Assembly: GCA_900155495.1 (NCBI GenBank)
Contig: FTLJ01000449.1
Span: 33,756 to 97,755, forward strand
Origin: Porogramme epimiltina
Lineage: Eukaryota > Basidiomycota > Agaricomycetes > Polyporales > Polyporaceae
DNA: 64,000 bases
Reading direction: 5' to 3'
The notes under the pieces are model-generated. The model was not told where the DNA came from and ran no database searches. It saw only the letters and a list, made by a program, of their open reading frames with translations. Shown one piece after another: positions 13,205 to 25,056 of the stretch. Position 1 is the first letter of the stretch. Every line of letters starts with the position of its first letter. The position numbers were made by a program, and so were the translations under genes.

Positions 13205-14844
13205 CCTGGGACAGTCCTACGCCAGGGGCTTGAGAACGATTCAAGAGACCAGCGTACGTCCCAGCGACCAGAGTCGAGTGACTCTAGGGGTGCAGGGATG
13301 TTGATGGAAGGAGGACAACGTCGCGCCGTGCCGCGGTCTTGCCGTACTTTGTATTTTGTAGGAGGGCGCCATCAAACCCAGTTCTGGTTCTGACGATAAT
13401 TGGATTCGTACTCCTTGGGATTCGCGAAGAACGTCTGGACGGGCACGTGTGAGAGGCAATGACGGCTGGGGTCAAATTCTCGCATCATGCCATGTCGTCC
13501 AGACACATGTTTGCCCCCTCTGTGTAGGTCCAAAAGCTGTTTCTGATGGGCTCAGCATCACTTACAAGGGGCCGTATGTGTTTTCCAGACATCATTCTCG
13601 AGTCAAGTGGGCGAGGATCGAGTCAAAAAGAGCTGGAGGACGCGTACCACGACAGTCAGCATCCATCGCTACTGTCAATCTAAGCGAAGATTATCTAGCC
13701 GAGACGCACCTCCACCTTGCCTTTCCGCGGCACATGACGGAGAGGAGCACGCTGCACGACCTTCGTTCTCGCACGATATCAAAAATATCCTTGCGATAAT
13801 TCTCGCAGGCGCGGCGAGGATAGAGGGGACGGCGGCAAGGGTGGGCGCGGAGCCGGCCCTCAACCAGATAGCATCAACGAGGCCTGGCCGCGGCCCGGGT
13901 GGCGACAGAGCCGCGCAACGGGCGCTCTCCAGCGCTCGTGCATCATTCATCCATCGACACCACAAGGCTCCCCGCGCCTCTTCGAGAAGTTGGTCAAAAT
14001 GACAGATGATGAATAAGCCGGAAGGAGCATCCTGTTCCCCTGCAGGAACGGGAAACAAGCTCAAGGTTGGTCGTCGGCTCTACTAGTGGCCACCTTCTCA
14101 AAAACTCATCGGTGTATAGGGAATGACGTCACTGGTTCACTCAAGGACGCGATCTGCGCATTCTACTCACCGCCAACCAGCCGGTTGAGCTCCAGGTTCA
14201 CCCAGGGGCCATGTTTTCTTCAGACATCAGCCCAAGGAGTAGGCCGCAGCATTTCGTTCCGCCCCTCCTCACCATTCCATTACGAGTGATCTGGCACAAG
14301 ACAGCGTCCCTTGTGCGCGTTGATGATCATTACTCGTACGCGCCTCGCGACTGTATTCAAAAGGCTATCGCGCGGCGCAAGGGCGGTATCAATGATGCAG
14401 CGGCTCTCGTTATCATCCGACGACGTTCGACAGCTTCTTCTTGGCAGACGCGGACGCCAGACAAAGCGCCAAATCGAAATTTTGGAGAAGCTCCATACTG
14501 GGAACAGTCTACTATACATTCAATGCGACAACCCGAGAAGGAAATATTATGCGAAAGCCCGCGTCGCTGCCAGACGTATGGAGTGCATCGCAAGCGCTGC
14601 TGCGACGAGTCAACGTGGTGAGGGGGCAGAATACTACGCCGGTGTGGCTAACTTTGTGGAAGCATGGGCACTAAAGCGAGGAATCTATGATACAGCGATG
14701 CAGGGACAGCATGATGGAGACGAGAGAAGGAGATGATAAGAGGGGAAATCCAGGATCCGAGACAGCCTCCCTAAACGAATCAGGCGAAGTCAGCTTCCGG
14801 GGAGCGCACCGGACAATAGCGTGGACGTACGTGCGGTTTTTCAG
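13205..14844. other. 1.6 kb stretch without a supported gene
   Basis: Upstream flank of the acid phosphatase gene plus a stretch in which several frames on both strands are open but none shows splice-consistent or family-like coding. The longest + frame (ATG about 14323 to 14736, very basic) has no recognisable motif and mixed third-position bases. It may be ancestral coding DNA or chance. Confidence 0.4.
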
Positions 14845-15149
14845 TCAACGCTCGCTGATGGACGACCTCTCCGACGCAGAGTCGTCGAAATCTGAGGCAC
14901 TCGACGCGGTGCTGGCTGTGCTTGACGTCTACACGCACGTGTGGTGAGACATGCAAGTTGTGATAGGCGGTTGTGAAGGCATACCGATGAGTCGCGCGAG
15001 TGTTTTGTACGTTTGGTGCGCGTGGACGAGATGACCTTCATGGGGACCTCATTGGAGCGCGCCTTGGGCTCTGGTGGCACCATGGGCGTGTTGATGAGGA
15101 CCCAGGCAGTGGAAGACAGACGCGAAGCGAGGGCCGCGTGCATGGACAT
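14845..15149 (-). CDS. Small Ser-rich hypothetical protein
   Basis: Two exons, 15149-14985 (55 codons) and 14928-14845, joined by a 56-nt GT-AG intron in phase 0, give an 82-residue protein. The N-terminal half is mixed (MSMHAALASRLSSTAWVLI, then a basic patch TRTKRTKHSR). The C-terminal half is almost entirely Ser/Thr/Ala with acidic residues (SASDFDDSASERSSISER). A TATATAT box on the same strand at 15231-15237, about 80 nt upstream of the ATG, supports a real transcription unit. No function can be assigned; such low-complexity C-termini are often phosphorylated. Confidence 0.5.
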
Positions 15150-15600
15150 GGTGAAGTGCTAGTAGCGTGGGCTGGGGTGCTGGGATGGCACTTGGGCTGG
15201 AGAAGAGGCAGAGGGGCGCGCGGCTGGAAGATATATAGCGCGGCGGGCGCTGAGGGGTTCCTTCATTCTGTGGAGTCTCGTGGCTGCCGGAGCTTACGCA
15301 CTTGTTAGTAGAGCGTGACGTCAGTTTCAATGGCCGGACGCGTCCGCCGTCGCCCTCAGGAGGCCCCGCCCAGGCGCCGCCCCTTAAACAAGCAAGTCCG
15401 TCTCCCGGCCCGGGGAAGCCACACCAGTCCCTATTCGGGCCGAAATCCTGCCCATCTCAGCTAACCTTGACGCCCTCGATCCTGAAGCTTGAAGCTTGAA
15501 GCCTCTCCTGCGGCCCACTCTCCCGAGGGCTTAGTAAAGCCCTCTCTTACAGTGTTTCCCACCAACACCACGAGCGCTCACGCCCTCCTACACTTCGCAA
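15150..15600. other. Bidirectional promoter region
   Basis: Lies between the - strand Ser-rich gene and the + strand dehydrogenase gene. It contains a TATATAT element at 15231-15237 serving the - strand. The 130 nt before ATG 15601 are pyrimidine-rich leader. Confidence 0.5.
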
Positions 15601-16727
15601 ATGGCTGGAAAGGTCGCGATCGTGACTGGGGCTTCGTCTGGTACGCCCATCGTCTAGAATCTCCCGGCGGCCACCTGTGCTGACAGGATCGCCGCGATCT
15701 AGGAATTGGTCGGGCCACCGCGATCGCCCTCGCTCAAGCAGGTTGGGCGGTTGCGATCGTCGCCAGGCGTGCCGACAAACTCCGCGAAACCTCGGAACTT
15801 TGTGGGGACGCCTCAAAGGTCCATGTGTTCGCAGGCGATGTCACTAAAGAGGACGACGTCATCAGCCTGTTTCGCACAACCGTAGAACGCTTCGGTATCT
15901 CCCATGTCCATTCATTGAAGTACAGTAGAGCTGCTTACCGGTGGATCGTTGTCTCACAGGCCGCCTGGACATGGTGTTCAACGTACGCGTTATGGGGTCA
16001 TGATCCCGCGCCATGCGCTGGGGACTGACGATCCTGCCGCAGAACGCGGGTATTACGGGACCCCATGTTCCCATCGAGCAGTTCTCCGTACAGGATCTCA
16101 CACAGGTTCTGGGCGTGAACGTCGTCGGTGCATTTCTGTGCACGCGCGAGGCCGTGAAAGTATTCAAAGCTCAATCGCCGCCGGGAGGTGAGTTGGTGGC
16201 CACGACCTCACTAGATCTACCTCTACAATTGAGTACTTACACAGCTCCTCTGCTTCAATAGGGAGGATTATCAACAACGGGTCCATATCGGCCCAGACTC
16301 CGCGGCCTCATTCCGCCCCGTACACCTTGAGCAAGCACGCGATCACCGGGCTCACGAAGTCCACTGTTCTGGACGGAAGGGCGTTCGGTATCACTTGCAC
16401 ACAAATTGATATTGGCTAGTACCCCCTGCGTCTTCCCTCCCCACCAACCCTAACTATGCCCATCATGACGAATAGGCGGAGCACAGACTGCCCTGTCCCC
16501 TCCCCCTGAAGGAACCCTTCAGGCCGACGGACGCCTCTCCCGTGAAGCTACGTTCGACCCCAAGCACGTTGCCAATACCATCGTGCACATCGCCGGCCTC
16601 CCACTGGACGTTACCGTTCTCACATTCAACATCATGTGAGCGCTGCATTTCCCAGCGACCCTGCAGAACGCTCACTTCCTTTACGTCCGATAGGGCCACC
16701 ACGATGCCGTTCGTCGGGCGCGGATAA
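15601..16727 (+). CDS. Short-chain dehydrogenase/reductase (SDR)
   Basis: NAD(P)-dependent oxidoreductase of the classical SDR family, about 246 residues. ATG 15601 begins [20 protein letters not shown], the TGxxxGxG cofactor motif, split by intron 1. After further introns come RLDMVFNNAGITG (NAG motif), the active-site region [20 protein letters not shown] with Ser, Tyr and Lys in place, and the C-terminal half ending MPFVGRG at TAA 16725-16727. The intron after QIDIG is odd: only a GC donor (16415-16416) joined to AG 16475 keeps the frame (GGAQTALS). The substrate cannot be predicted. No neighbouring biosynthetic genes suggest a pathway. Confidence 0.88.
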
Positions 16728-17229
16728 ACACCCGTGTCGCAGCTGACGCGCTGAGGAAGGGCTCTCATGGAGGGGTTACTATCTGCACTACTGCAGATCG
16801 CGGAATTTATTACTTGTACTATATGTCATTGAAACTCGAAAGCGATTAGAAGCCAGCTTCAGTGTGCATCCGCGAGCTCCAAGTCATGTGCTACATCTTG
16901 CTTATTTTATCACGAGCGACGAAATAAATTTAGGCTCCTGAACACGTGCTGAGCAACGGAAGGTAGACACATATTTATGATTGGAGCAGGCGGCAGAGAA
17001 GGCAACCCTCGAAGGTTTAGAATTGCTCTCGTACATATACGCGCAACGCGCCGGGTAGACACCTGACGGGTGCGCCGGTCAAGGTTCTCCACGAACGCAA
17101 ACCGCAGGACTACATACACCTGTTCATACACGATCGCGAACAATATACCAGGACGTGACAGACAAGAAGGATGATGGGACGGCAGGGTTGTGGTTGCGGG
17201 GTGTCTTGGAAAAGTGGCTCCAATCCACT
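16728..17229. other. Convergent 3' flanks
   Basis: Between the ends of the dehydrogenase (+) and CPL1-like (-) genes. AT-rich in its first half. No exon supported. Confidence 0.5.
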
Positions 17230-18524
17230 CTACAAGGCATTCTTGCGCCGCCACGCCTTCATGGTCTCTTGCTCGAACGCCATGCGCGTCGCCATGCAGC
17301 GCGAGGCATCCGCCGACGGAACATATCCCTCCCTGCACTTGCCTATAGACACACCGTCAGCTATCCTATTCTCAACCCGAAAAGGCAAACGACGGCACTC
17401 ACGGACGATACACTCCCCGCTCGTGCACGTCACCGAGTCGACGTACGGGATGGCCGAGCAGTCGCGCCCGCCGTCCGCGGAGCGCTCTCCGAAGGGCGAG
17501 TCGTCGTACACGCACCCGCCGCAGCTCTCGAGGTCGTTGCGGACGTCCACGCACTCGAACGCCTTCAGGAACCCGCGCCCGGAGGAAGAACCGTACACGG
17601 GGCAGCTCTTGTGCCCTGACGGGCAGGTGGCGCGTTTCATCGCCCGGCGGTGCACGCTTGTAGGGGAGGCGCCGCCCGCTATAGAAGAGGGGTGGGAAGA
17701 AGGAACGTCAGGGGCCGTGATCAGAAGAAGACGGAGGTAGGGAGTCGGGCACGCACGACATTGGCCGCTGGAGCCGACGTCACAGGTGTTCGAAAGGCCC
17801 ACGTCGGTGTTGCCGCACTGGGAGGAGCTCGTTGCTCCCAGAGGGGACGACGAGCCTTTGACGGGGCAGTTCTGGCAGTGAGGCTGGCCGGTCGTGGACT
17901 GGAAGGTGCCCGCGCAGCTACGATCGCGGGCCGACAATACGTCAGCACAGCCACAAAAGCCACCAATAGAAACGACAACAATAAATGAGACAAGGACAAT
18001 ATGCTCACCAGGAGCAGCAGGAGGTCTGGCCGCTCAGTGGCTGGAACTGGCCCGCCGCGCACAGGGGGCACTCGAGTCCAGTCCCCGGCGTGTCCGAGAA
18101 GCGACCGGGCGGGCACGCCTGCGGCGTAGAACGCCCCAACCCGTTGCAGAACGAGCCGGGCGGGCAGGGCAGACACGCCGCCTGACCGGTGAGCGGCTGG
18201 TACGTTCCCTGAGAACAGGCCGTCGATCCGGACGCCCCAGATCCGTCGGAGTTGGGACCGAAGGCGAACGAGCCCGCCGGCGCCGGGAGGCACGACGTCC
18301 CGCCCATGCCTGTAAGGAGAGAACAAGGGCGCGTTAGGAGACCATCGAGCATGAGCAGGGAGAGGGGGTGGCGTACTGTTCTGGAACGTGCCGGGAGCGC
18401 AAGATACGCAGTTAGGGGTTTGGCCCGTCGAGGAGAACGTCCCCGTCGGACATTGGGCAGCGTCGACGAGGACTGGCACTAGGAACAGGAGAGCGATGGA
18501 AGTTAGAGAGCGTGCCGGTAACAT
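17230..18524 (-). CDS. Secreted Cys-rich protein with CPL1-like domain (priA family)
   Basis: Predicted secreted protein. ATG 18524 opens a signal peptide (LTSIALLFLVPVLVDA) followed by repeated Cys-rich modules of the ephrin-receptor-like type (CPTGTFSSTGQTPNCVSC, CPPGSFCNGLGR, CPPGRFSDTPGTGLECPLC). After an intron comes CAGTFQSTTGQPHCQNCP. The C-terminal part is the CPL1-like domain: CPSGHKSCPVYG, FECVDVRNDLESCGGC, CSAIPYVDSVTC, GECIV and, after a last intron, CREGYVPSADASRC. Family members include mushroom priA, expressed during fruiting, and cryptococcal Cpl1 (established knowledge). The role here is unknown; cell-surface or secreted signalling is plausible. An upstream in-frame ATG at 18614 would place about 30 residues before the signal peptide and is less likely. 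Confidence 0.85.
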
Positions 18525-19883
18525 CGTGGAGGCGCGAACGGGCCCGGGGGGGTGCTGGAGGAATGAAGCACGGGACGAGGGACCACGACGTTGGCGCAGC
18601 ACCGAGGCACTCATCCCGACCTATATGTACGCGAGACGGACATGCCATCATCGAACGGGGCTCGATGTGCAAACAACACATGGCCCTCGATCTGTATCGT
18701 GTCTAGAGGGGACGAACCGGAAACAAGCCCGTTTAGGCACCGGGAGAAGAAGTCCGCGGTCACCGAATGTTCGAACAGCCGCGCGTGGCTACGGCGAGGC
18801 CGCCACCTCGAAGTGCGTCTTCTTGTCCAACACCCTCAAGACCTCCGCCTGGACCGCCGGGGGTAGCGAGGACATTAGAGGGGCACGCCGCACCGACCAT
18901 AGCTGCCGGGGGGGTCGACCGATCCGACTCGGGGGTGGCAAGTCTCCACTGGGATGGGGTGACAGGCTGGACGGGGCTGCGGCCAAAGGAAGTGTCGTCA
19001 GCGGATCGCCTGAAGACTGCAGAAGGCCGGCGAAATCATGCCTTTGCTGGCCAAGCACCGCCCAAACGACACATCGAACCCTTCGAGTCGGGACGCGGCG
19101 GCCAGCCGCGAGGCCGACCACTGTCCATGCGGGATCGGAGCGACCGCACGAGACGGCTCGATGATGTCCGCCAGGCACAGGCCGTTCATACTGCGCACTT
19201 TACCGCGTCTTGGGTGTCGAGGCGTATATATGCCGTAACCATGGATTCCTGGGCTCACACAGCCATGAGCTTGCAATCCCCGTCTAAAAACCGTTGAATC
19301 AGTTCAAGCGTTTCGCCGAAGTTTTGGCTACCGAGTGACCTGCCATGACGTGCCGAGAGATATAAGTAGTCTTCCAACGTCTGCGCCATGTAGCGGTCAC
19401 TAGTTGCATACCCAGCAAGGCGAATGAGAGATAGGCAATTGGGAATGAAATAATTCTCACACGATGCTCGTGTCTGAGCGTCTCAGGGCAATTCGTAAAT
19501 CCTGAGCGCATCCTTCGACCAATATGGTTTGAAGGTGTTTAGGCGCATGTCGGGTCCAGTGGGTCCGGCTGAGGGCCGTTCGAATGAAGCATCAGTGTAC
19601 AACATGCCGATGACCCTTCGGAGAGCTCAGCGGTAGACTAGAGGAGCCATATTTAGTCCATAAGTCTCATATTGAACGGAGGTAGAGAGTCGAGAGCTTA
19701 CGAAGGTCAAGACGCTTTGAACTCAGCATCGTACATCGATGCATCATGATGTCTGGGGCTTCTGGTGAGGAGAGAACTGCGAAATGGGGATGCTGAGGGC
19801 CAGTACGCCAATGAGTTTATGTCGTAGTTGTGGAGCGTCTCCTTCCGAAGTGCCCCCCGCTTTGCATGACAACCACTTCCTCG
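18525..19883. other. 1.36 kb without a supported gene
   Basis: Contains the CPL1-like gene promoter and a stretch with short overlapping frames. On the - strand a 63-codon ORF begins at ATG 19192, about 35 nt downstream of an ATATATA box near 19226, but it has no recognisable motif and cannot be spliced convincingly to the other open - frame (about 18789-19178). 19300-19880 is AT-richer with no frame of note. Confidence 0.4.
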
Positions 19884-20669
19884 TCACCACGCAGACCGAC
19901 ATAGCCGAAACCTTTCTTGCATCCTATTGAGTCCGACGACGCATGCTAGTAAGAGTCATATCAGATTATACAACACGAGATGTCCCAGTACAATGACCTT
20001 CTCACCGTTAATATCCGCTACGAGGTGGACCACAAAAGTCAGCGGGTCCGGGAGCAGAGCCTCCCCCAAGTCTCCTCTTCAGGCTGTACCCTTTGCATCC
20101 GGCAAATTCGACCCAAGGATCATCGCATATTGCACATCTGCTCCCCGTCTCCTCATGCAATCGCCGACGAGTGAGGTTAGGATTCGTCCGTAACAAGTCT
20201 GTGCGGCCCTTACGTGCCGGAGGCTGAAAACGTTGATGGGCGTACGCAGAAAGCGAGGGAGAAGAGAAACCCACGCCAATGTCCGCTTTATCAGGAACCC
20301 CATCAACCCCAGGAGAGAACCTGCGTCAGAATCATTGCCGCATTTGTAGAAAAACTCTACGATCCTCTCTCTGGCGAAACTTTGTATCCTCACCCGGCGG
20401 TCCTCGACTCTCCGCCATCTATACATCACGGCGACTGCAGACATTGACGCCGCCAAGCCCAAGGCGAGCGGTGTACGTGCCGGGTCCGGTATTATGCCGC
20501 AGAACCGCATTGTCGCGGCGGCCGCATCGATGCAGTCTATTTGGTCGGCGGGCGAACCGCTCGGAGGTAGGCTGATTGAGCGGTCCCCGAGTTTGTCTGG
20601 AGGAGCTCCGCGACCGAGGTCGTGAGTAGACGAAATGGGGGACAGGATGAATAGCGTCCGTACCCACAT
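19884..20669 (-). CDS. Doubtful hypothetical gene
   Basis: A - strand frame from ATG 20669 runs about 190 codons with moderately biased third positions and helix-like segments (VRIQSFARERIVEFFYKC, LLGLMGFLIKRTLAWV). It reaches a plausible donor at 20089-20088. A branch-like CTGAC and acceptor at 20020-20018 would lead to a 12-nt exon (20017-20006); a second intron ends at 19946, giving a C-terminus with VVGLNRMQERFRLC and a TGA at 19884-19886. Skipping the 12-nt exon keeps the same phase. I recognise no domain, other frames overlap, and the start may lie further upstream. It could be noncoding. Confidence 0.3.
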
Positions 20670-21066
20670 GACTGGGGCTAGGATGCGCCGTGCTGTCTTC
20701 CATGCAGCGCACTAGCATCGGTCGTGGTATGACTTGTCAGCGCTCACCGGCCGCCGCTGAATGTAGACGGCGGTCTAGTGGCGATCCACAAGGAGGTGGG
20801 ACCACCTTCGTGGGCTGTATGGGGCCTAGATCCAGCTAGGAATGCTGTACACTGTGCTGCTGTCATTGGAATCCAGGACACTCGGGACAACTTGCTGAGG
20901 AGGTGGAGGGCAGGTTGAGTTAATATGACACAGATGGGGTGCGAAAACAAGTGTATTATATCTGCCATTACAAGAAATATCATCACGAGCAGTATCCTAG
21001 CACGAGGCACTGAGAAATAACTTAGCTGAAACTGCTCCATCTACCCTTTCTACCATCCCATATGCT
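20670..21066. other. Spacer
   Basis: Between the doubtful gene and the alpha/beta hydrolase 3' end. A 98-codon - strand frame starting at ATG 21040 has a hydrophobic stretch, but it lacks a motif and sits directly in the hydrolase 3' flank. I see no supported gene. Confidence 0.4.
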
Positions 21067-22434
21067 CTAGATATGAGCCCCAAGACGGAAGGTGCTTGCT
21101 ATGATGTCCTGCACGCCTTCCTGTAGACCAACCAAGTTGTGTTGCCCCCAGAACGTCTCAATATACACAACCCTGCCCGCGAACCCGTCGAATTCCTCTA
21201 TCACCCCAAAACTCGGAAGCTCGACCTTTCGCACGAGCTTACTTCGAGCGAGCCGACGCTGCTTCTCTGCATCTATGAAAGATTCGTACTCCTCGGCAGA
21301 AGGGATGACGCTCGGGGTATCAGGGAGTGCGAAAGCGACTGGAAGGTGGGGGTCGAGGAGCGCATCGAGTAGCGTTCGCGAGTGTTCGTACGGGATGTCC
21401 ATGTCGTCCTGGCTATGGGCGATCAGCACCGGGACGTTGATATCCCTAATGATAGACAGGGTGTCAAACTCCGTATGAACGAGTCGCTTGATGAGCTCTG
21501 AGGGGACTTGTCAACAGGGGCCCAATACTGGGATGCATGTACGTACTTCGGCCAAACGAGAAAGTCTGGAGGGGCTGCAGTATCGGGATGCCGCGGATAG
21601 TGGCCGTCTCTACCAAAGTAGCAAGGTTCTTGAAAGGCGCCAGAAGCGCGACGCCGCGTGGCTTGATGTCTTCCTGTGCGAGCGCAGTGGCCAAGCCGGT
21701 GGCGACAGCCGTCCCCAAACTGTGCCCGATGATCATAACGTCCTTCGGCCGGGCGCCCTGTTCCATGAGCCAACGCCAGGCCGACTTCGCGTCCTCCACG
21801 AGGCCGTCGGGAGTGGGGATGCCTTCGCTCTCGCCGAAACCGCGATAGTCGATCACGAGCACGTTCGCGCGAAGCCGAGAGGTGAACGCAGAATAATGGA
21901 GCATACGCGGAGGAGCAGCACGTGTGGCGGCAGCGCCGTGGCAGTACAGGATGGTCGGGTACTCCTTAATTGCCTTCTGCACAACTTCCAGTGACGGATC
22001 CATGAGAGGTTCGGGGGAGGCGACCCGGTACGCTTGGTAGAACGGGTCGGAAAGAATGAACCACGAGCCGATGGTGACGTTATCCGGGGTAGTAAGTCCG
22101 AAGTTCATCGTCTTTCCAGCTACATAGTGCTGACATTAACACACGCGTGTACGCCCAGACAAGTTTAAGAACTTACGTGCAAGCCCGTACTTGTGAGGCA
22201 GGTCAAACCTGGCTCCCCAAGGAACACGCACTCCATGTTGGTATATCGCGCTGCACGAAGGAAGCGTCGGTAAGGAAGCGAGTATATGTGCATGACGGAT
22301 GCTCACTGTCTCTGGAAGAACGGCGTTGCCAGGGCCGCGATGACGCAAGCATAGAGGATGCTGCTTGCAAAGGCAAACTTGTGCAGCTTGCTGAGGATGC
22401 CGCCGTTCGCGGGGGAAGGGCGGGCTTCAGCCAT
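21067..22434 (-). CDS. Alpha/beta hydrolase, ABHD12-like
   Basis: Membrane-associated serine hydrolase, probably acting on lipids or acyl esters (family inference). Exon 1 from ATG 22434 encodes an N-terminal membrane segment (FAFASSILYACVIAALATPFF). After two introns the main exon gives NFGLTTPDNVTIGSWFILSD, the strand-turn TILYCHGAAATR, VLVIDYRGFGESEG, and the nucleophile elbow MIIGHSLGTAVATG (GHSLG). After another intron come PVLIAHSQDDMDIPYEHSR (the acid residue region) and ETFWGQHNLVGLQ with the catalytic His. The nucleophile, acid and His are all in the expected order. The gene is divergent from the Bor1-like gene, with 423 bp between start codons. Confidence 0.87.
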
Positions 22435-22857
22435 GGTAGACGATGTGCAGGCGAGGGGGAGCGCCGTGGCCAGCAGCGGCGACGCGGTTTTGCAGGCGCG
22501 TCATCGTGCGCGTGGCTGGGCGGCGTCTCCGATCGAAACGGGATCATGGATGCCGCTGGAGTGGCTTGGGAGCGCTCCGACAGGATTCTGCCGACCAAGG
22601 CATCCCAGCCTCCTCCCTCGGTCCTCTCACCCTAGACGGCGCCAGCCCCACGCGTTCGACCCCAACGGCCACCACGGAGGATGGCGCTGTGCCAAACGTT
22701 GAAATAGAGGTCTTTCCGGTGCGTTCGTCGACATCCAGCACCTTGGCCGACACTCGTCTCACTGCACTTCTCCTGTCCTCGGTCTCTCTACAAAAATTTC
22801 TCTCCACGCTAGCCAACCAAGTAGACGATCAATTACACGACCAATCTTTCAATTACG
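22435..22857. other. Shared divergent promoter, hydrolase and Bor1-like genes
   Basis: 423 bp between the two start codons. The part near 22435-22700 is GC-rich with open frames and no motif. The 50 bp before ATG 22858 are A/T- and C-rich leader. No exon supported. Confidence 0.45.
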
Positions 22858-25056
22858 ATGCCTACCTCTAACGAAGCCCCGTTATCTTCGAACGGCGCGA
22901 CACCCACCTCTGCGTCCGTGTCCAGATCAACAACTCTCCGCGAGAATAAACGGAAACTACCGTCCTGGATTCCGACATTCATTGGCAGAGGAATCATCCG
23001 CGACATCAAAGCACGGGCACCATATTACACAAGTGACTGGCTAGATGCGTGGAACTATAGAGTGGTCCCTGCGATAGTTCTCATTTTCTTCGCCAAGTGA
23101 GTCTTCATAGCGTATAGTGGACTGCAATTTCATACTGAACGTAGGTACTATCCTCAAGCGTTCTCCCCGGAATTGCCTTCTCCCTGGATCTTATCGAGAC
23201 GACGCAGCAATATGGTGTCGCGGAAGTATTGCTATCATCCTTCATGGCGGCCTTCGTGTTCTCTTTCTTCGGTGCCCAACCTCTTTGCATCGCCGGAGTC
23301 ACGGGTCCCATCACGGTGCTCAACAAGACCATCTTCGACATCATAGAACGTCAACCAGACGCCCCCGACTACCTCCAGTTTGTCGGTTGGGTATACATGT
23401 GGGGTGCTATCTTGCATTGGGTTACCGCCGCATTGAACTGTAAGTGCCACTTTATCCCGGGCCCGCAGCAGCTTAATTGAGGGCTGACGTACGCATCAGG
23501 GTGCAACTTTCTCCAATACGTCACCTTGTTCTCGTGCGACACCTTTGGGTTCTACGTGTCCTGGGTCTATCTCCAGTATGGGGTTCAAGTGATCACGCGA
23601 CAGTTCCCCACCACGGGCTCTTCAACGGATCCAGCATCTGCAACCCTCGATGGCGCGTTTGTCGGCACTATCCTGGCCCTGCTCATGACGGTCACAGCCT
23701 TCCTCTTCCGCACGCTCTCACAGTCAGCCTACTTCCACCGGCATGTGCGTCGCTTCTTCGCCGACTATGGAATGCCTATCGCCCTCGTTGCTTCATCCGG
23801 CATGGCATACTGGGGTCGCTTCAACTCTGCAGACCCCACTACTCTCCCAACTGGGCATGCATTCATGCCCGCCGGAGACCGTCCGTGGCTGGTGAAGTTC
23901 TGGGAGCTCGATGGAAAATGGGTTGGAATCGCTTTCCCCTTCGGCTTCGCCCTCTGGGTGCTCTTTTTCTTTGATCACAACGTCTCGGTGAGTTCTGCTA
24001 CCGTGTGCGAAATAATAGTAGACCCTGACTAAACTTGTACTTAGTCACTCATGGCTCAAGGAACCGAGTTCCCGTTACGCAAGCCTCCAGGGTTCCACTA
24101 TGACTTCTTCCTTCTCGGCATTACGACATTCATCGCGGGTTTGTTGGGCGTTCCAGCCCCCAACGGCTTGATTCCCCAAGCCCCGATTCATACGACCTCC
24201 CTTCTCGTCATGGGTCGCCCAGCCAAGGACGACATCGAGACACCGCCTGATAGCATGCAGGAGGATGAGAAACGTCGGTCGTCTGTCCGAGAGGAGGCAA
24301 ACGAGGATAAGCATCACCTCACTCGCACACGCTCGCGCATCCACCCACCTCGGCACTCTGACCTGGAGCCCGATCCAACGCAGACGCATGATGGCATGGG
24401 CGATACCCGCCGCCACGAAGTTCCCGTAGCGGTTGTCGAACAACGGGTGTCAAATCTCGCCCAAGGCGCTTTATGTCTCGTGCTCCTTACGGACCCCTTC
24501 TTGCATGTGCTTAGTCTCATTCCCCGAGGAGTGCTTGCCGGTCTCTTGTGAGCTTCATCTTAGTTTTTCGAGCTGCATCACACTAACGACGGATATGCAG
24601 CTGGTATATGGGTGTGGATGCTCTACAAGGAAATGGCATCACACGGAAACTCCTCTACTTTCTGCGCGATAAGGCGCTCACGTCTGCCGACGAACCCTTA
24701 CGCAAGGTCCGCAAGTCGCGGATCCTGCTCTTCGTCGCAGTACAGCTTGCTGGATTCGGCGCGACCATGGCCATCACTCAGACAATCGGCATGTCTCATT
24801 TTGCACCGCAGACATGCCCTTTTGTTCAACATTTCTCCAACAGCTGCCATTGGTTTCCCGATCGTGATATTCCTGCTGGTGCCAGTACGAACGTATTTGG
24901 TGCCTCGCCTTCCATTCACAGAAGAGGAACTCGCTATCCTAGACGGACCGACAGCGTCCCCCTTCGTGAGTCATATCCCCCATTGTATTTCTACTGAGTC
25001 GCCGACATATGTGTTCGCAGACGATGGAGTCCGTCGGGGGAGTGAAAGTATCGTAA
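22858..25056 (+). CDS. Bor1-like bicarbonate/borate anion transporter
   Basis: Polytopic plasma-membrane transporter of the SLC4 (HCO3- transporter) family; fungal Bor1 exports borate (established for yeast). ATG 22858 leads a Ser/Thr-rich cytoplasmic N-terminus, then FIGRGIIRDIKARAPYYTSDW, typical of the family. The membrane core includes VFSFFGAQPLCIAGVTGP, GFYVSWVYLQYGVQVITRQF, GVPAPNGLIPQAPIHTTSL and LIPRGVLAGLFWYMG. A charged linker (about residues 400-460) separates later helices, and the last exons give AAIGFPIVIFLLVPVRTYLV and TEEELAILDGPTASPF before TAA 25054-25056. About 600 residues. One intron (24789-24843) has a GC donor; only this join restores the family-like TQTIAAIGFP. Confidence 0.88.

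Noticed and set aside
14311..14736. Basic 137-142 residue + frame
   Set aside because: No motif, no third-position bias, and no splice or promoter support. Kept only as part of the gene-free stretch.
18789..19276. Two overlapping - frames near an ATATATA box
   Set aside because: They cannot be joined by a convincing intron and show no recognisable domain.
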